64,000 nucleotides of DNA from Pseudomonas putida (GCA_029953615.1 CP124529.1:2694998-2758997), one strand, 5' to 3'; shown: positions 29,960-40,162, counted from the stretch's first letter. Program-made: numbers and translations. The notes: generated by a model not told the origin, from the sequence alone.

Positions 29960-32606
29960 TCAGCAGTCCAGTGGGTTGCGCTTGTCCGGGTCGATACCGA
30001 ACTTGACGATAGCGTCTGCAACAACCTTTGGTTCGATCTCGCCGCGGTCAGCCAGGGCTTCCAGGGCAGCCAGCACCACGAAGTGGCGGTCAACTTCGAA
30101 GAAGTGACGCAGCTTCTTGCGGCTGTCGCTGCGACCGTAACCGTCGGTACCCAGGACCTTGAACTCTTTGCTCGGTACCCACTGGCGAATCTGCTCGGCG
30201 AACAGCTTCATGTAGTCGGTGGAGGCGATGACCGGGCCCTTGCGACCGTTCAGGCACTGCTCGACATAGGTCTGCTGTGGCTTCTGGCCAGGCTTAAGGC
30301 GGTTGGCGCGTTCCACGGCCAGGCCGTCGCGACGCAGTTCGTTGAAGCTGGTGACGCTCCACACGTCGGCACCGACGTTGAACTCTTCACGCAGGATCTT
30401 CGCCGCTTCGCGGACTTCGCGCAGGATGGTGCCGGAGCCCATCAGCTGTACGTGGTTGCGCGGCTTCGCGGGTGTCTTCTTCCAGCAGGTACATGCCCTT
30501 GATGATGCCTTCCTCGACACCGGCCGGCATGGCTGGCTGCTGGTAGGATTCGTTCATCACGGTGATGTAGTAGAAGATGTCCTGTTGCTCTTCGGTCATC
30601 TTCTTCATGCCGTCCTGGATGATCACCGCCAGCTCGTAGCCGTAGGTCGGATCGTAGGTGCGGCAGTTCGGGATGGTACCCGCCATCATGTGGCTGTGAC
30701 CGTCTTCGTGCTGCAGGCCTTCACCGTTGAGGGTGGTACGGCCGGCGGTACCGCCGATCAGGAAACCACGGGTGCGGCTGTCGCCAGCGGCCCAGGCCAG
30801 GTCGCCAATGCGCTGGAAGCCGAACATCGAGTAGAAGATGTAGAACGGCAGCATCGGCTGGTTGTGGCAGCTGTACGAGGTACCGGCAGCGATGAACGAC
30901 GACATGGCGCCGGCTTCGTTGATGCCTTCCTCGAGGATCTGGCCCTTCTTGTCTTCGCGGTAGAACATCACCTGGTCTTTATCGACTGGCTCGTAGAGCT
31001 GGCCGACCGACGAGTAGATGCCCAGCTGGCGGAACATGCCTTCCATACCGAAGGTACGGGCTTCGTCCGGGATGATCGGGACGATGCGCTGGCCGATTTC
31101 CTTGTCCTTGACCAGCTGCGCCAGAATACGCACGAAGGCCATGGTGGTGGAGATTTCGCGGTCGCCCGAGCCGTCCAGGATCGCTTTCAGCGTTTCCAGT
31201 GGCGGGGTCGGTACGCTGAAGCTCTTGGCGCGGCGCTGTGGCACGAAACCGCCCAGGGCAGCACGGCGCTCGGCCAGGTACTTGGCTTCGGCAGAACCTT
31301 CTTCCGGCTTGAAGAACGGCAGGTTCTCCAGGTCGGCATCCTTGACCGGGATGTCGAAGCGGTCACGGAAGTGACGCAGGCTGTCGACGTCGACCTTCTT
31401 GGTGTTGTGCGCGGTGTTCTTGGCTTCGCCGGCACCGGTACCGTAACCCTTGATGGTCTTGGCCAGGATGACGGTAGGCTGGTCCTTGTGGTTGACCGCC
31501 TGGTGGTACGCCGCGTAGACCTTGTACGGGTCGTGGCCGCCACGGTTGAGCTTCCAGATCTCTTCGTCGGACAGGTCTTCGACCATGGCCTTGAGCTCTG
31601 GGGTGTTGAAGAAGTTCTCGCGAACGTAGGCGCCGTCTTTGGCTTTGTAGTTCTGGTACTCGCCGTCGATGACTTCGTCCATGCGGCGCTGCAGGGCACC
31701 GTTGGTGTCCTTGGCGAACAGTGGGTCCCAGAAACGGCCCCAGACGACCTTGTTGACGTTCCAGCCACCGCCACGGAACACGCCTTCGAGTTCCTGGATG
31801 ATCTTGCCGTTACCGCGAACCGGGCCGTCGAGGCGCTGCAGGTTGCAGTTGATGACGAAGATCAGGTTGTCCAGCTTCTCGCGGCCGGCCAGGGCGATCG
31901 CGCCCAGGGATTCCGGCTCGTCGCACTCGCCGTCGCCCATGAAGCACCAGACCTTCTGCTTGCCGGCCGGGATGAAGCCGCGCGCTTCCAGGTACTTCAT
32001 GAAGCGTGCCTGGTAGATGGCCTGGATCGGGCCCAGACCCATCGATACGGTCGGGAACTGCCAGAAGTCAGGCATCAGCCACGGGTGCGGGTACGAAGAC
32101 AGGCCGTTACCATCCACTTCCTGACGGAAGTTGTTCATCTGGTCTTCGCTGATGCGGCCTTCCATGAAGGCACGGGCGTAGACGCCTGGCGAGGCGTGGC
32201 CCTGGAAGAAGATCAGGTCGCCGCCGTGTTCTTCGGTCGGGGCCTGGAAGAAGTAGTTGAAGCCGATGTCGTACAGGGTGGCGCTGGAGGCGAAGCTGGA
32301 GATGTGTCCGCCCAGGTCCGAGTCTTTCAGGTTGGTACGCATGACCATGGCCAGGGCGTTCCAACGCACCATCGAGCGAATGCGGCGTTCCATGAACAGG
32401 TCGCCAGGCATGCGTGCTTCGTGGGTGACAGGGATGGTGTTGCGGTATGGCGTGGTGATCGCATACGGCAGCTGGGAGCCACTACGGGTGGCCAGCTCGC
32501 CCATACGGGTCATCAGGTAATGAGCGCGGTCTTCGCCTTCTTTGTCGAGGACCGACTCCAGGGCATCCAGCCATTCCTGGGTTTCGATTGGATCGAGGTC
32601 TTGCAT
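29960..32606 (-). CDS. aceE: Pyruvate dehydrogenase E1 component (frameshifted in this sequence)
   Basis: Thiamine-diphosphate E1 of homodimeric type that decarboxylates pyruvate. It begins MQDLDPIETQEWLDALESVL. The cofactor-binding stretch is GDGECDEPESLGAIALAGRE, running on to VINCNLQRLDGPV. The frame breaks at about 30462-30463: the coding strand has GAAGCCGCGCAACCAC where GAAGCGCGCAACCAC would continue EDTREARNHVQLMGSG. Beyond it the other frame gives the expected C-terminus ending DPDKRNPLDC. With one base removed the protein is 881 residues, the normal length. Because E1 is needed for growth on most substrates, sequence error is likelier than a real lesion. Confidence 0.93.
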
Positions 32607-32989
32607 GGCTTGCTCCAGGGCGGAAAGGCAACCAGAATCGATTGCCTGAAGTTGCGACTGGCCTTATGGGCAGACGTCGTGAATTCTTGGATTACCGGGG
32701 TGTCCTCCGGCGCCGTGTAGTTTTACTACATTTGCTTTCGCATTTCATGCTTTTACACGACACGGGTAGTAGTAAAACTACATTTGTGCGACGTTTCGTC
32801 GCATGCTGGCTTGTGAGGAAAAACGTTCATGTTGGTTGGCGTTGTGTCGCGAGCGGGTAATTCTTGATGGTTGTTGCCATTTTTTCGTTCATTTCAGCTA
32901 TTTCCAACTTTTGTACGACAGTCCAACCGTGGTCCGGCTTCCCCTTGGCCGCTTCTTCCCCTCTATTTCACGCCGATCAAGGATAGACC
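32607..32989. other. Divergent aceE-glnE intergenic region
   Basis: 383 bases with no gene. It contains the two GntR-type operator-like sites listed separately and must hold the aceE and glnE promoters. Sequence between about 32,690 and 32,940 is AT-richer than the flanking genes, as expected for promoter DNA. Confidence 0.6.
32716..32782. promoter_or_regulatory. Pair of GntR/FadR-type operators upstream of aceE
   Basis: TGTAGTTTTACTACA at 32716-32730 and its exact reverse complement TAGTAAAACTACA-type copy at 32768-32782 lie 52 bases apart, about 110-180 bases upstream of aceE. Each has the TNGT-NNN-ACNA form (TAGT-TTT-ACTA) typical of FadR-subfamily GntR regulators, which include PdhR of pyruvate dehydrogenase operons. 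The extended matches (about 18 bases with flanking AAAT/ATTT) are too long for chance. Which regulator binds is inference. Confidence 0.65.
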
Positions 32990-35923
32990 ATGCGCCTACC
33001 TTTGCCGTCCGATCTGCCCGCTACCCTGCAACCACTGGTCGCGCGCAACCAGCAATTCATCAGCGATGCCGTGGCTGCCCACCCGGAGCTCGACCTGCAG
33101 GCCTGGAGCCCGCTGCACCGGCAGCAGTTCGACCAGGTGGCCGCCGCCAGCGACTTCGTGCTCGGCCTGGCCCGGCGCGAGCCGGCCATGTTGTTCGGCC
33201 TGCTGGCCAGTGGCGAGCTGGACCGGCGTTATGCCGCGGGTGAACTGCGCGGCCACGTCGCAGCCGCCGCCAAGGCGGCGCAGAGCGAGGACGAGCTGGC
33301 ACGCAACCTGCGCCGCGAGCGCAACCGCCAACAGCTGCGCATCATCTGGCGCGACGTCACTCGCCAGGCCGCGCTGGGCGAAACCTGCCGCGACCTGTCC
33401 GACCTGGCCGATGCCGCCATCGACGAAGCCTACCAATGGCTGTACCCGCGCCATTGCCAGCAGTTCGGCACGCCTGTCGGCAACCGCAGTGGCCAGCCGC
33501 AGCACATGGTGGTGTTGGGCATGGGCAAGCTGGGCGCGGTGGAACTGAACCTGTCGTCGGACATCGACCTGATCTTCGCCTTCCCTGAAGGCGGCGAAAC
33601 CGAAGGGGTGAAGCGCTCGCTGGACAACCAGGAGTTCTTCACCCGCCTGGGCCAGCGCCTGATCAAGGCGTTGGACCCGGTTACCGTCGACGGCTTCGTG
33701 TTCCGCGTCGACATGCGCCTGCGCCCCTACGGTTCGGCCGGCGCGCTGGTGCTCAGCTTCAATGCGCTGGAGCAGTACTACCAGGACCAGGGCCGCGACT
33801 GGGAACGCTACGCGATGATCAAGGCGCGGGTGGTGGCCGGCGACCAGGCAGCCGGCGCGCAGTTGCAGGAGATGCTGCGGCCGTTCGTGTACCGCCGCTA
33901 CCTGGACTTTTCCGCAATCGAAGCGCTGCGCACCATGAAGCAGCTGATCCAGCAGGAAGTGCGGCGCAAGGGCATGGCCGACAACATCAAGCTGGGTGCC
34001 GGGGGCATTCGCGAGGTGGAATTCATCGCCCAGGCCTTCCAGTTGATCCACGGCGGGCGCGACCTCAGCCTGCAACAGCGGCCGCTGCTGAAAGTACTGG
34101 CCACCCTCGAGGGCCAGGGTTATCTGCCGCCGGCGGTGGTCGCCGAGCTGCGCGAGGGTTATGAATTCCTGCGCTATACCGAGCACGCCATCCAGGCCAT
34201 TGCCGACCGTCAGACGCAGATGCTGCCGGACAGCGAGACCGATCAGGCGCGGGTGGCTTACATGCTCGGTTATGCTGACTGGCAAAGCTTCCATGACCAG
34301 CTGACGCACTGGCGTGGCCGCATTGACTGGCACTTCCGCCAGGTGATCGCCGATCCGGATGATGAAGACGGCGAGGGCGAACTGGTGGTGGGTGGCGAAT
34401 GGTCGCCGTTGTGGGAGCAGGCGCAGGATGAAGAGGCCGCTGGCCGTCAGCTGCAAGAGGCCGGTTTCCAGCAGCCCGCCGAAGCTCTGCGGCGCCTGGC
34501 CGCGCTGCGCTCGAGCCCGCAGCTGCGTTCGATGCAGCGGATTGGCCGTGAGCGCCTGGACGCTTTCATCCCGCGGTTGCTGGCCCAGGCTGTGGAGCAT
34601 GACAATCCCGATCTGGTGCTTGAGCGCGTGCTGCCGCTGGTCGAGGCCGTGGCACGGCGTTCTGCCTACCTGGTGTTGCTCACCGAAAACCCCGGCGCCT
34701 TGCGCCGCCTGCTGACCCTGTGCGCCGCCAGCCCGTGGATTGCCGAGCAGATTGCCCGCTACCCGCTGCTGCTCGACGAACTGCTCAATGAAGGCCGTCT
34801 GTTCAGCCCGCCACTGGCGCCAGAGCTGGCCAGCGAGCTGCGCGAACGGCTGACGCGCATTCCCGAGGACGACCTGGAACAACAGATGGAGGCGCTGCGC
34901 CACTTCAAGCTGGCCCACAGCCTGCGCGTGGCCGCTTCGGAAATCAGCGGCAACCTGCCACTGATGAAAGTCAGCGACTATTTGACCTGGCTGGCCGAAG
35001 CCATTCTCGACCAGGTACTGGCCCTGGCCTGGCGCCAGACCGTGGCCCGCCATGGCCAGCCCAAGCGCAGCGACGGCAGCCTGTGCGACCCGGGCTTCAT
35101 CATCATCGGCTACGGCAAGGTGGGTGGCCTGGAACTGGGCCACGGCTCGGACCTGGACCTGGTATTCATCCACGACGGCGACCCGCAGGCGGAAACCGAC
35201 GGCGCCAAGCCCATCGACAGTGCGCAGTTCTTCACCCGCCTGGGCCAGCGCATCATTCACCTGCTGGCCACCCAGACCAACTCTGGCCAGCTGTATGACG
35301 TGGACATGCGCCTGCGCCCGTCGGGGGCCTCGGGCCTGCTGGTGAGTTCGCTGGGCGCGTTCGAGCGCTACCAGCAGAACGAAGCCTGGACCTGGGAGCA
35401 CCAGGCCCTGGTGCGGGCCCGCGTACTGGTGGGCTGCCAGCAGGTGGGGGCGGCATTCGAAGGCGTGCGTGCCAAGGTGCTGGGCCAGGCCCGCGACCTG
35501 GAAAAACTGCGTAGCGAAGTGAGCGAAATGCGCGCCAAGATGCGCGACAACCTTGGCACCAAGGCCACCGCTGCCGGTACGGCGGCCAACGCCTTCGATG
35601 CCGGTGTGCCGTTCGATATCAAGCAGGATGCCGGCGGTATCGTCGATATCGAATTTATGGTGCAATACGCTGCTTTGGCCTGGTCCCACGACCACCCGGC
35701 CATACTCCGATGGACCGATAACATCCGCATTCTGGAAGAGCTGGAGCAGGCAGGTTTGATGCCGGCCAGTGACGCGGTGCTGTTGCGTGAAGTGTACAAG
35801 GCGTTCCGCTCGGCTTCGCACCGCCAGGCCCTGCAAAAGCAGGCCGGGGTGATCGATGCGGCGCAGTTTGCCGATGAACGCCGTGAGGTGCGGCGGATCT
35901 GGGGTGAGTTGGGCCTGACTTGA
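32990..35923 (+). CDS. glnE: Bifunctional glutamine synthetase adenylyltransferase/deadenylase
   Basis: Adds and removes AMP on glutamine synthetase in response to PII. The 977 residues contain two nucleotidyltransferase domains. The N-terminal, deadenylylating one has GMGKLGAVELNLSSDIDLIF; the C-terminal, adenylylating one has GYGKVGGLELGHGSDLDLVF. Each carries a DxD-type metal pair and is followed by a helical domain. Length is normal. It is followed by a REP pair and then the LPS-core operon; glnE and waa genes are neighbours in most pseudomonads, but an intervening ilvE seen in some species is absent. Confidence 0.96.
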   Translation: MRLPLPSDLPATLQPLVARNQQFISDAVAAHPELDLQAWSPLHRQQFDQVAAASDFVLGLARREPAMLFGLLASGELDRRYAAGELRGHVAAAAKAAQSEDELARNLRRERNRQQLRIIWRDVTRQAALGETCRDLSDLADAAIDEAYQWLYPRHCQQFGTPVGNRSGQPQHMVVLGMGKLGAVELNLSSDIDLIFAFPEGGETEGVKRSLDNQEFFTRLGQRLIKALDPVTVDGFVFRVDMRLRPYGSAGALVLSFNALEQYYQDQGRDWERYAMIKARVVAGDQAAGAQLQEMLRPFVYRRYLDFSAIEALRTMKQLIQQEVRRKGMADNIKLGAGGIREVEFIAQAFQLIHGGRDLSLQQRPLLKVLATLEGQGYLPPAVVAELREGYEFLRYTEHAIQAIADRQTQMLPDSETDQARVAYMLGYADWQSFHDQLTHWRGRIDWHFRQVIADPDDEDGEGELVVGGEWSPLWEQAQDEEAAGRQLQEAGFQQPAEALRRLAALRSSPQLRSMQRIGRERLDAFIPRLLAQAVEHDNPDLVLERVLPLVEAVARRSAYLVLLTENPGALRRLLTLCAASPWIAEQIARYPLLLDELLNEGRLFSPPLAPELASELRERLTRIPEDDLEQQMEALRHFKLAHSLRVAASEISGNLPLMKVSDYLTWLAEAILDQVLALAWRQTVARHGQPKRSDGSLCDPGFIIIGYGKVGGLELGHGSDLDLVFIHDGDPQAETDGAKPIDSAQFFTRLGQRIIHLLATQTNSGQLYDVDMRLRPSGASGLLVSSLGAFERYQQNEAWTWEHQALVRARVLVGCQQVGAAFEGVRAKVLGQARDLEKLRSEVSEMRAKMRDNLGTKATAAGTAANAFDAGVPFDIKQDAGGIVDIEFMVQYAALAWSHDHPAILRWTDNIRILEELEQAGLMPASDAVLLREVYKAFRSASHRQALQKQAGVIDAAQFADERREVRRIWGELGLT

Positions 35924-35937
35924 TATCGAGTTGGCTT

Positions 35938-36022
35938 CATTCGCGGGCATGCCCGCTCCCACAGGGAAAGCGCAGGGCTGGATGGCTGTGCAATACCTGT
36001 AGGAGCGGGCGTGCCCGCGAAT
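35938..36022. repeat. REP pair
   Basis: Inverted cores TTCGCGGGCATGCCCGCTCC and GGAGCGGGCGTGCCCGCGAA between glnE and waaF. Confidence 0.9.
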
Positions 36023-36070
36023 GGGCCATGTGAGTGGTACACTGTCCGCCAAATAGCCTGAATATAAAGA

Positions 36071-36108
36071 GGGGAGGCCAGGCTGTACCGCAGCCTGTAG
36101 CCTCCCCG
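36071..36108 (+). other. Strong hairpin in the waaF leader
   Basis: GGGGAGGC...AGGCTG-tacc-CAGCCT...GCCTCCCC forms an eight-plus-six pair stem with a small bulge. It ends 18 bases before the waaF start and is not followed by a T run, so it is unlikely to be a simple terminator. It may be a 5'-UTR stabiliser or a control element for the LPS-core operon. Confidence 0.6.
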
Positions 36109-36126
36109 AGCGTTTCTGGACTAAGC

Positions 36127-37176
36127 ATGAGAATACTGATCATTGGCCCCAGCTGGGTCGGCGACATGGTGATGGCGCAGACCTTGTTCCAGTGCCTGAA
36201 ACAGCAGCACCCCGACTGCGTGATCGATGTGCTGGCCCCCGAGTGGAGCCGGCCGATCCTCGAACGCATGCCCGAGGTCCGTCAGGCCCTGAGCTTCCCG
36301 CTCGGCCACGGCGCGCTGGAACTGGCCACGCGGCGACGCATCGGCAAGTCCCTGGCCGGCCAGTACGACCAGGCCATCCTGCTGCCCAACTCGCTGAAGT
36401 CGGCGCTGGTGCCGTTCTTCGCCGGTATCCCCAAGCGCACCGGCTGGCGCGGCGAAATGCGCTTCGGCCTGCTCAACGATGTGCGCAAGCTGGACAAGGC
36501 CCGCTACCCGCTGATGATCGAGCGCTTCATGGCCCTGGCCTATGAGCCGGGCCGCGAGCTGCCGCAGCCGTACCCGCGCCCCAGCCTGCAGATCGAAGCG
36601 CAAAGCCGCGACGCCGCCCTGGCCAAGTTCGGCCTGGAGCTGGACCGCCCGGTGCTGGCGCTGTGCCCCGGTGCCGAATTTGGCGAGGCCAAGCGCTGGC
36701 CGGCCGAGCATTACGCCAGCGTGGCCGATGCGATGATCCGCCAGGGCTGGCAGGTTTGGCTGTTCGGCTCGAAGAACGATCACCCGGTCGGCGAGCAGAT
36801 CCGCGACCGGCTGATCCCGGGGCTGCGTGAAGAATCGTCCAACCTGGCCGGGGAAACCTCGCTGGCCGAAGCCATCGATCTGATGTCCTGTGCCGATGCA
36901 GTGGTGTCCAATGACTCCGGCCTGATGCACGTGGCTGCAGCCCTGAACCGCCCACTGGTGGCCGTTTACGGCTCGACTTCGCCGGGCTTCACTCCGCCGC
37001 TGGCCGAGCACGTCGAAGTGGTGCGCACCGGCATCGAGTGCAGCCCGTGCTTTGACCGCACCTGCCGCTTCGGCCACTACAACTGCCTGCGCCTGCTGGA
37101 ACCGGGCAAGGTCATTGCCGCCCTGCACGGCCTGAGCGGGCCAGACCTGATCGATACCGTGGCCGAGGTCGACTAA
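36127..37176 (+). CDS. waaF: ADP-heptose:LPS heptosyltransferase II
   Basis: Adds the second heptose to the LPS inner core from ADP-heptose at the inner face of the cytoplasmic membrane. 349 residues of the GT9 family: MRILIIGPSWVGDMVMAQTL at the N-terminus, LCPGAEFGEAKRWPAEHYA in the middle, and the nucleotide-binding stretch VVSNDSGLMHVAAALNRPLV. First gene of a seven-gene run. The ATG used begins the conserved fold; an upstream start would read through the leader hairpin. Confidence 0.95.
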   Translation: MRILIIGPSWVGDMVMAQTLFQCLKQQHPDCVIDVLAPEWSRPILERMPEVRQALSFPLGHGALELATRRRIGKSLAGQYDQAILLPNSLKSALVPFFAGIPKRTGWRGEMRFGLLNDVRKLDKARYPLMIERFMALAYEPGRELPQPYPRPSLQIEAQSRDAALAKFGLELDRPVLALCPGAEFGEAKRWPAEHYASVADAMIRQGWQVWLFGSKNDHPVGEQIRDRLIPGLREESSNLAGETSLAEAIDLMSCADAVVSNDSGLMHVAAALNRPLVAVYGSTSPGFTPPLAEHVEVVRTGIECSPCFDRTCRFGHYNCLRLLEPGKVIAALHGLSGPDLIDTVAEVD

Positions 37177-38235
37177 GTGCGGGTACTGATCATCAAGACT
37201 TCGTCGCTGGGGGATGTGATCCACACCTTGCCGGCGCTTACCGATGCGGCCCACGCCATCCCGGGCATCCGCTTCGACTGGGTGGTGGAAGAAGGCTTCG
37301 CTGAAATCCCCGGCTGGCATCCGGCAGTCGACCAGGTGATCCCGGTGGCCATCCGCCGCTGGCGCAAGAACCTCTGGCAAACCATCAAGAGCGGCGAGTG
37401 GAAGGCGTTCAAGCAACGGGTACGCGAGCGCAAGTACGATCTGGTGATCGACGCCCAGGGCCTGGTCAAGTCGGCCTGGCTGACCCGCTATGTGAAGGCG
37501 CCGGTGGCTGGCCTGGACCGTTACTCGGCCCGCGAAGGCTGGGCCAGCCGCTTCTATGACCGGCGCCTGTCGGTTGCAACCGGCCAGCACGCGGTGGAGC
37601 GGGTGCGCCAGCTGTTCGCCATGGCCCTGGCCTATGACCTGCCGGAAGGCATCGGCAACTACGGCCTCGACCTCGAGCGCCTGCAACTGCCGCCGGCCGC
37701 CCCTTATGTGGTGTTCCTGCATGGCACCACCTGGGCGACCAAGCACTGGCCCGAAGCCTACTGGCGCGAACTGGCCGAGCGCATGGGCCGGCGCAAGCTT
37801 GAGGTGCGCCTGCCGTGGGGCAATCCGGCCGAGAAGGCACGGGCCGAGCGCATCGCCCAGGGGTTGAACAACTGCCAGGTACTCCCCAAATTGAACCTTG
37901 CCGGCGTTGCCCGCGTGTTGGCGGCGGCAAAAGCCTGCGTGGCGGTCGATACCGGCCTCGGCCACCTGGCGGCGGCACTCGATGTGCCCACCATTTCGCT
38001 GTTCGGCCCGACCAACCCGGGCCTGACCGGCGCCTACGGACGGACCCAGATTCACCAGGCCAGTGACTGGCCCTGCGCGCCCTGCCTGCAGAAGAAGTGC
38101 ACCTACAAACCGAGCGCCGACGACCTGCGCCGGTTCGATCTGAAACGCGAGTGGCCGCTGTGCTTCACTCGCCTGAATCCCGAGCATGTGGCGAGCCGCT
38201 TGAGCGCGTTGCTGCTGGCTGAGGATGTCCGTTGA
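37177..38235 (+). CDS. waaC: ADP-heptose:LPS heptosyltransferase I
   Basis: Adds the first heptose to Kdo. 352 residues, GT9 family, beginning MRVLIIKTSSLGDVIHTLPA, with AVDTGLGHLAAALDVPTISL near the C-terminus. It starts with GTG directly at the waaF stop (no spacer) and its own stop overlaps waaG (TGATG), so the run is translationally coupled. Confidence 0.95.
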   Translation: MRVLIIKTSSLGDVIHTLPALTDAAHAIPGIRFDWVVEEGFAEIPGWHPAVDQVIPVAIRRWRKNLWQTIKSGEWKAFKQRVRERKYDLVIDAQGLVKSAWLTRYVKAPVAGLDRYSAREGWASRFYDRRLSVATGQHAVERVRQLFAMALAYDLPEGIGNYGLDLERLQLPPAAPYVVFLHGTTWATKHWPEAYWRELAERMGRRKLEVRLPWGNPAEKARAERIAQGLNNCQVLPKLNLAGVARVLAAAKACVAVDTGLGHLAAALDVPTISLFGPTNPGLTGAYGRTQIHQASDWPCAPCLQKKCTYKPSADDLRRFDLKREWPLCFTRLNPEHVASRLSALLLAEDVR

Positions 38236-39359
38236 TGCAACTGGCTTTCGTGCTTTATAAATATTTCCCCTTCGGCGGGCTGCAGCGCGACTTCATGCGC
38301 ATTGCCCTGGAATGCCAGAAGCGGGGCCACCAGATTCGCGTGTACACGCTGATCTGGGAGGGTGACATTCCGCCGGGCTTCGAAGTGCTGGTGGCGCCGG
38401 TGAAGGCGATTTTCAACCACCGCCGCAACGAGAAGCTCAGCGCCTGGATGGCCGCCGACCTGGCCAAGCGCCCGGTCGACCGCCTGATCGGCTTCAACAA
38501 GATGCCTGGGCTGGACGTGTACTACGCCGCCGATGGCTGCTTCGAGGACAAGGCGCAGACCCTGCGTGGCGGCCTGTACCGCCGCTGGGGCCGCTACCGG
38601 CACTTTGCCGAGTACGAGCGTGCGGTGTTCGCCAAGGACGCCCACACCGAAGTACTGATGATTTCCGAAGTGCAGCAGCCGCTGTTCATCAAGCACTACG
38701 GCACCCCGGCGGAGCGTTTTCACCTTTTGCCGCCGGGCATTTCCCAGGACCGCCGCGCGCCGGCCAATGCCGGCGAAATCCGCGCCGAGTTCCGCAAGGA
38801 ATTCAACCTGGGCGATGACGACCTGCTGCTGGTGCAGATTGGCTCGGGCTTCAAGACCAAGGGCGTCGACCGTAGCCTCAAGGCCCTGGCCGCACTGCCG
38901 TCTGCCTTGCGCAAGCGAACGAAGCTGATGGTGATCGGCCAGGACGACCCCAAGGTGTTCCAGTTGCAAAGCGCTACCTTGGGCCTGGGCGAGCAGGTGC
39001 AGTTCCTCAAGGGCCGCAGCGACATCCCGCGCTTCCTGCTGGGCGCCGACCTGCTGATCCACCCGGCGTACAACGAGAACACCGGCACGGTGCTGCTCGA
39101 AGCGCTGGTGGCTGGCCTGCCGGTGCTGGTCTCCAAGGTGTGCGGCTACGCCCACTACATTGCCGAGGCCGACAGCGGCCTGGTGCTGGACGAGCCGTTC
39201 GAGCAGGAACAGCTCAACGGCTACCTGCAGCGCATGCTCGAAGACCAGCAGGCCCGCGCCACCTGGTCGCGCAACGGCCTGGCGTTTGCTGAAACCGCCG
39301 ATCTGTACAGCATGCCGCAGCATGCCGCCGACGTGATCCTGGGGCAGGAGTCTGCATGA
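38235..39359 (+). CDS. waaG: LPS core glucosyltransferase WaaG
   Basis: GT4 glycosyltransferase adding the first outer-core sugar (glucose in enterics, probably galactosamine-type in pseudomonads). 374 residues: MQLAFVLYKYFPFGGLQRDF, then LIGFNKMPGLDVYYAADGCF, and the sugar-nucleotide region LIHPAYNENTGTVLLEALVA. The ATG at 38235 overlaps the waaC stop. A TTG one codon earlier is less likely. Its stop overlaps waaP (ATGA). Confidence 0.94.
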   Translation: MQLAFVLYKYFPFGGLQRDFMRIALECQKRGHQIRVYTLIWEGDIPPGFEVLVAPVKAIFNHRRNEKLSAWMAADLAKRPVDRLIGFNKMPGLDVYYAADGCFEDKAQTLRGGLYRRWGRYRHFAEYERAVFAKDAHTEVLMISEVQQPLFIKHYGTPAERFHLLPPGISQDRRAPANAGEIRAEFRKEFNLGDDDLLLVQIGSGFKTKGVDRSLKALAALPSALRKRTKLMVIGQDDPKVFQLQSATLGLGEQVQFLKGRSDIPRFLLGADLLIHPAYNENTGTVLLEALVAGLPVLVSKVCGYAHYIAEADSGLVLDEPFEQEQLNGYLQRMLEDQQARATWSRNGLAFAETADLYSMPQHAADVILGQESA

Positions 39360-40162
39360 AGCTGATACTGGCCGACCCGTTCAAGCGCCTGTGGGCCGGG
39401 CGTGATGCCTTCGACGCCGTGGAGGCGCTGCAAGGCGAGGTCTATCGCGAGCTGGAAGGGCGCCGCACGCTGCGCACCGAGGTCGCTGGCGAGGGCTTCT
39501 TCGTCAAGATCCACCGCGGCATCGGCTGGGGCGAGATCTTCAAGAACCTGCTTACCGCCAAGCTGCCGGTGCTCGGCGCCGGCCAGGAATGGCAGGCCAT
39601 CCAGCGCCTGCACCAGGTTGGCGTGCCGACCATGACTGCCGTCGCCTATGGCGAACGCGGCAGCAACCCGGCCGCGCAGCACTCGTTCATCATCACCGAA
39701 GAACTGGCGCCAACCATCAGCCTGGAAGACTTCAGCATCGACTGGGTCAGGCAACCGCCCGAGCCGCGCCTGAAGCGAGCGCTGATCGCCGAGGTGGCGA
39801 AGATGACCGGCGGCATGCACCGCGCCGGGGTCAACCACCGCGACTGCTACATCTGCCACTTCCTGCTGCACACCGACCGCCCGGTGACGGCGGAAGACTT
39901 CAAACTGTCGGTGATCGACCTGCACCGCGCGCAAACCCGGGCGAAAATCAGCCGTCGCTGGCGTGACAAGGACCTGGCCGCGCTGTACTTCTCGGCGCTG
40001 GATATCGGCCTGACCCAGCGCGACAAGCTGCGTTTCCTGCGCGGTTACTTCCAGCGCCCGCTGCGGCAGATCCTGAAGGATGAAGCCGCGCTGCTCGCCT
40101 GGCTGGAGCGCAAGGCGCAGAAGCTCTACGACCGCAAGCAACGTTATGGGGATGCACTCTGA
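39356..40162 (+). CDS. waaP: LPS core heptose(I) kinase
   Basis: Phosphorylates heptose I; in pseudomonads this is important for outer-membrane integrity. The 268 residues begin MKLILADPFKRLWAGRDAFD, with a lysine in FFVKIHRGIGWGEI. A protein-kinase-like catalytic loop reads GVNHRDCYICHFLLH and the metal-binding Asp is in LSVIDLHRAQ. Start fixed by the ATGA overlap with waaG. Confidence 0.94.
   Translation: MKLILADPFKRLWAGRDAFDAVEALQGEVYRELEGRRTLRTEVAGEGFFVKIHRGIGWGEIFKNLLTAKLPVLGAGQEWQAIQRLHQVGVPTMTAVAYGERGSNPAAQHSFIITEELAPTISLEDFSIDWVRQPPEPRLKRALIAEVAKMTGGMHRAGVNHRDCYICHFLLHTDRPVTAEDFKLSVIDLHRAQTRAKISRRWRDKDLAALYFSALDIGLTQRDKLRFLRGYFQRPLRQILKDEAALLAWLERKAQKLYDRKQRYGDAL

Noticed and set aside
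32996..36052. A 1,018-codon minus-strand frame opposite glnE
   Set aside because: It is a shadow of glnE, rich in Gln/His/Ala as antisense frames of GC-rich genes are.
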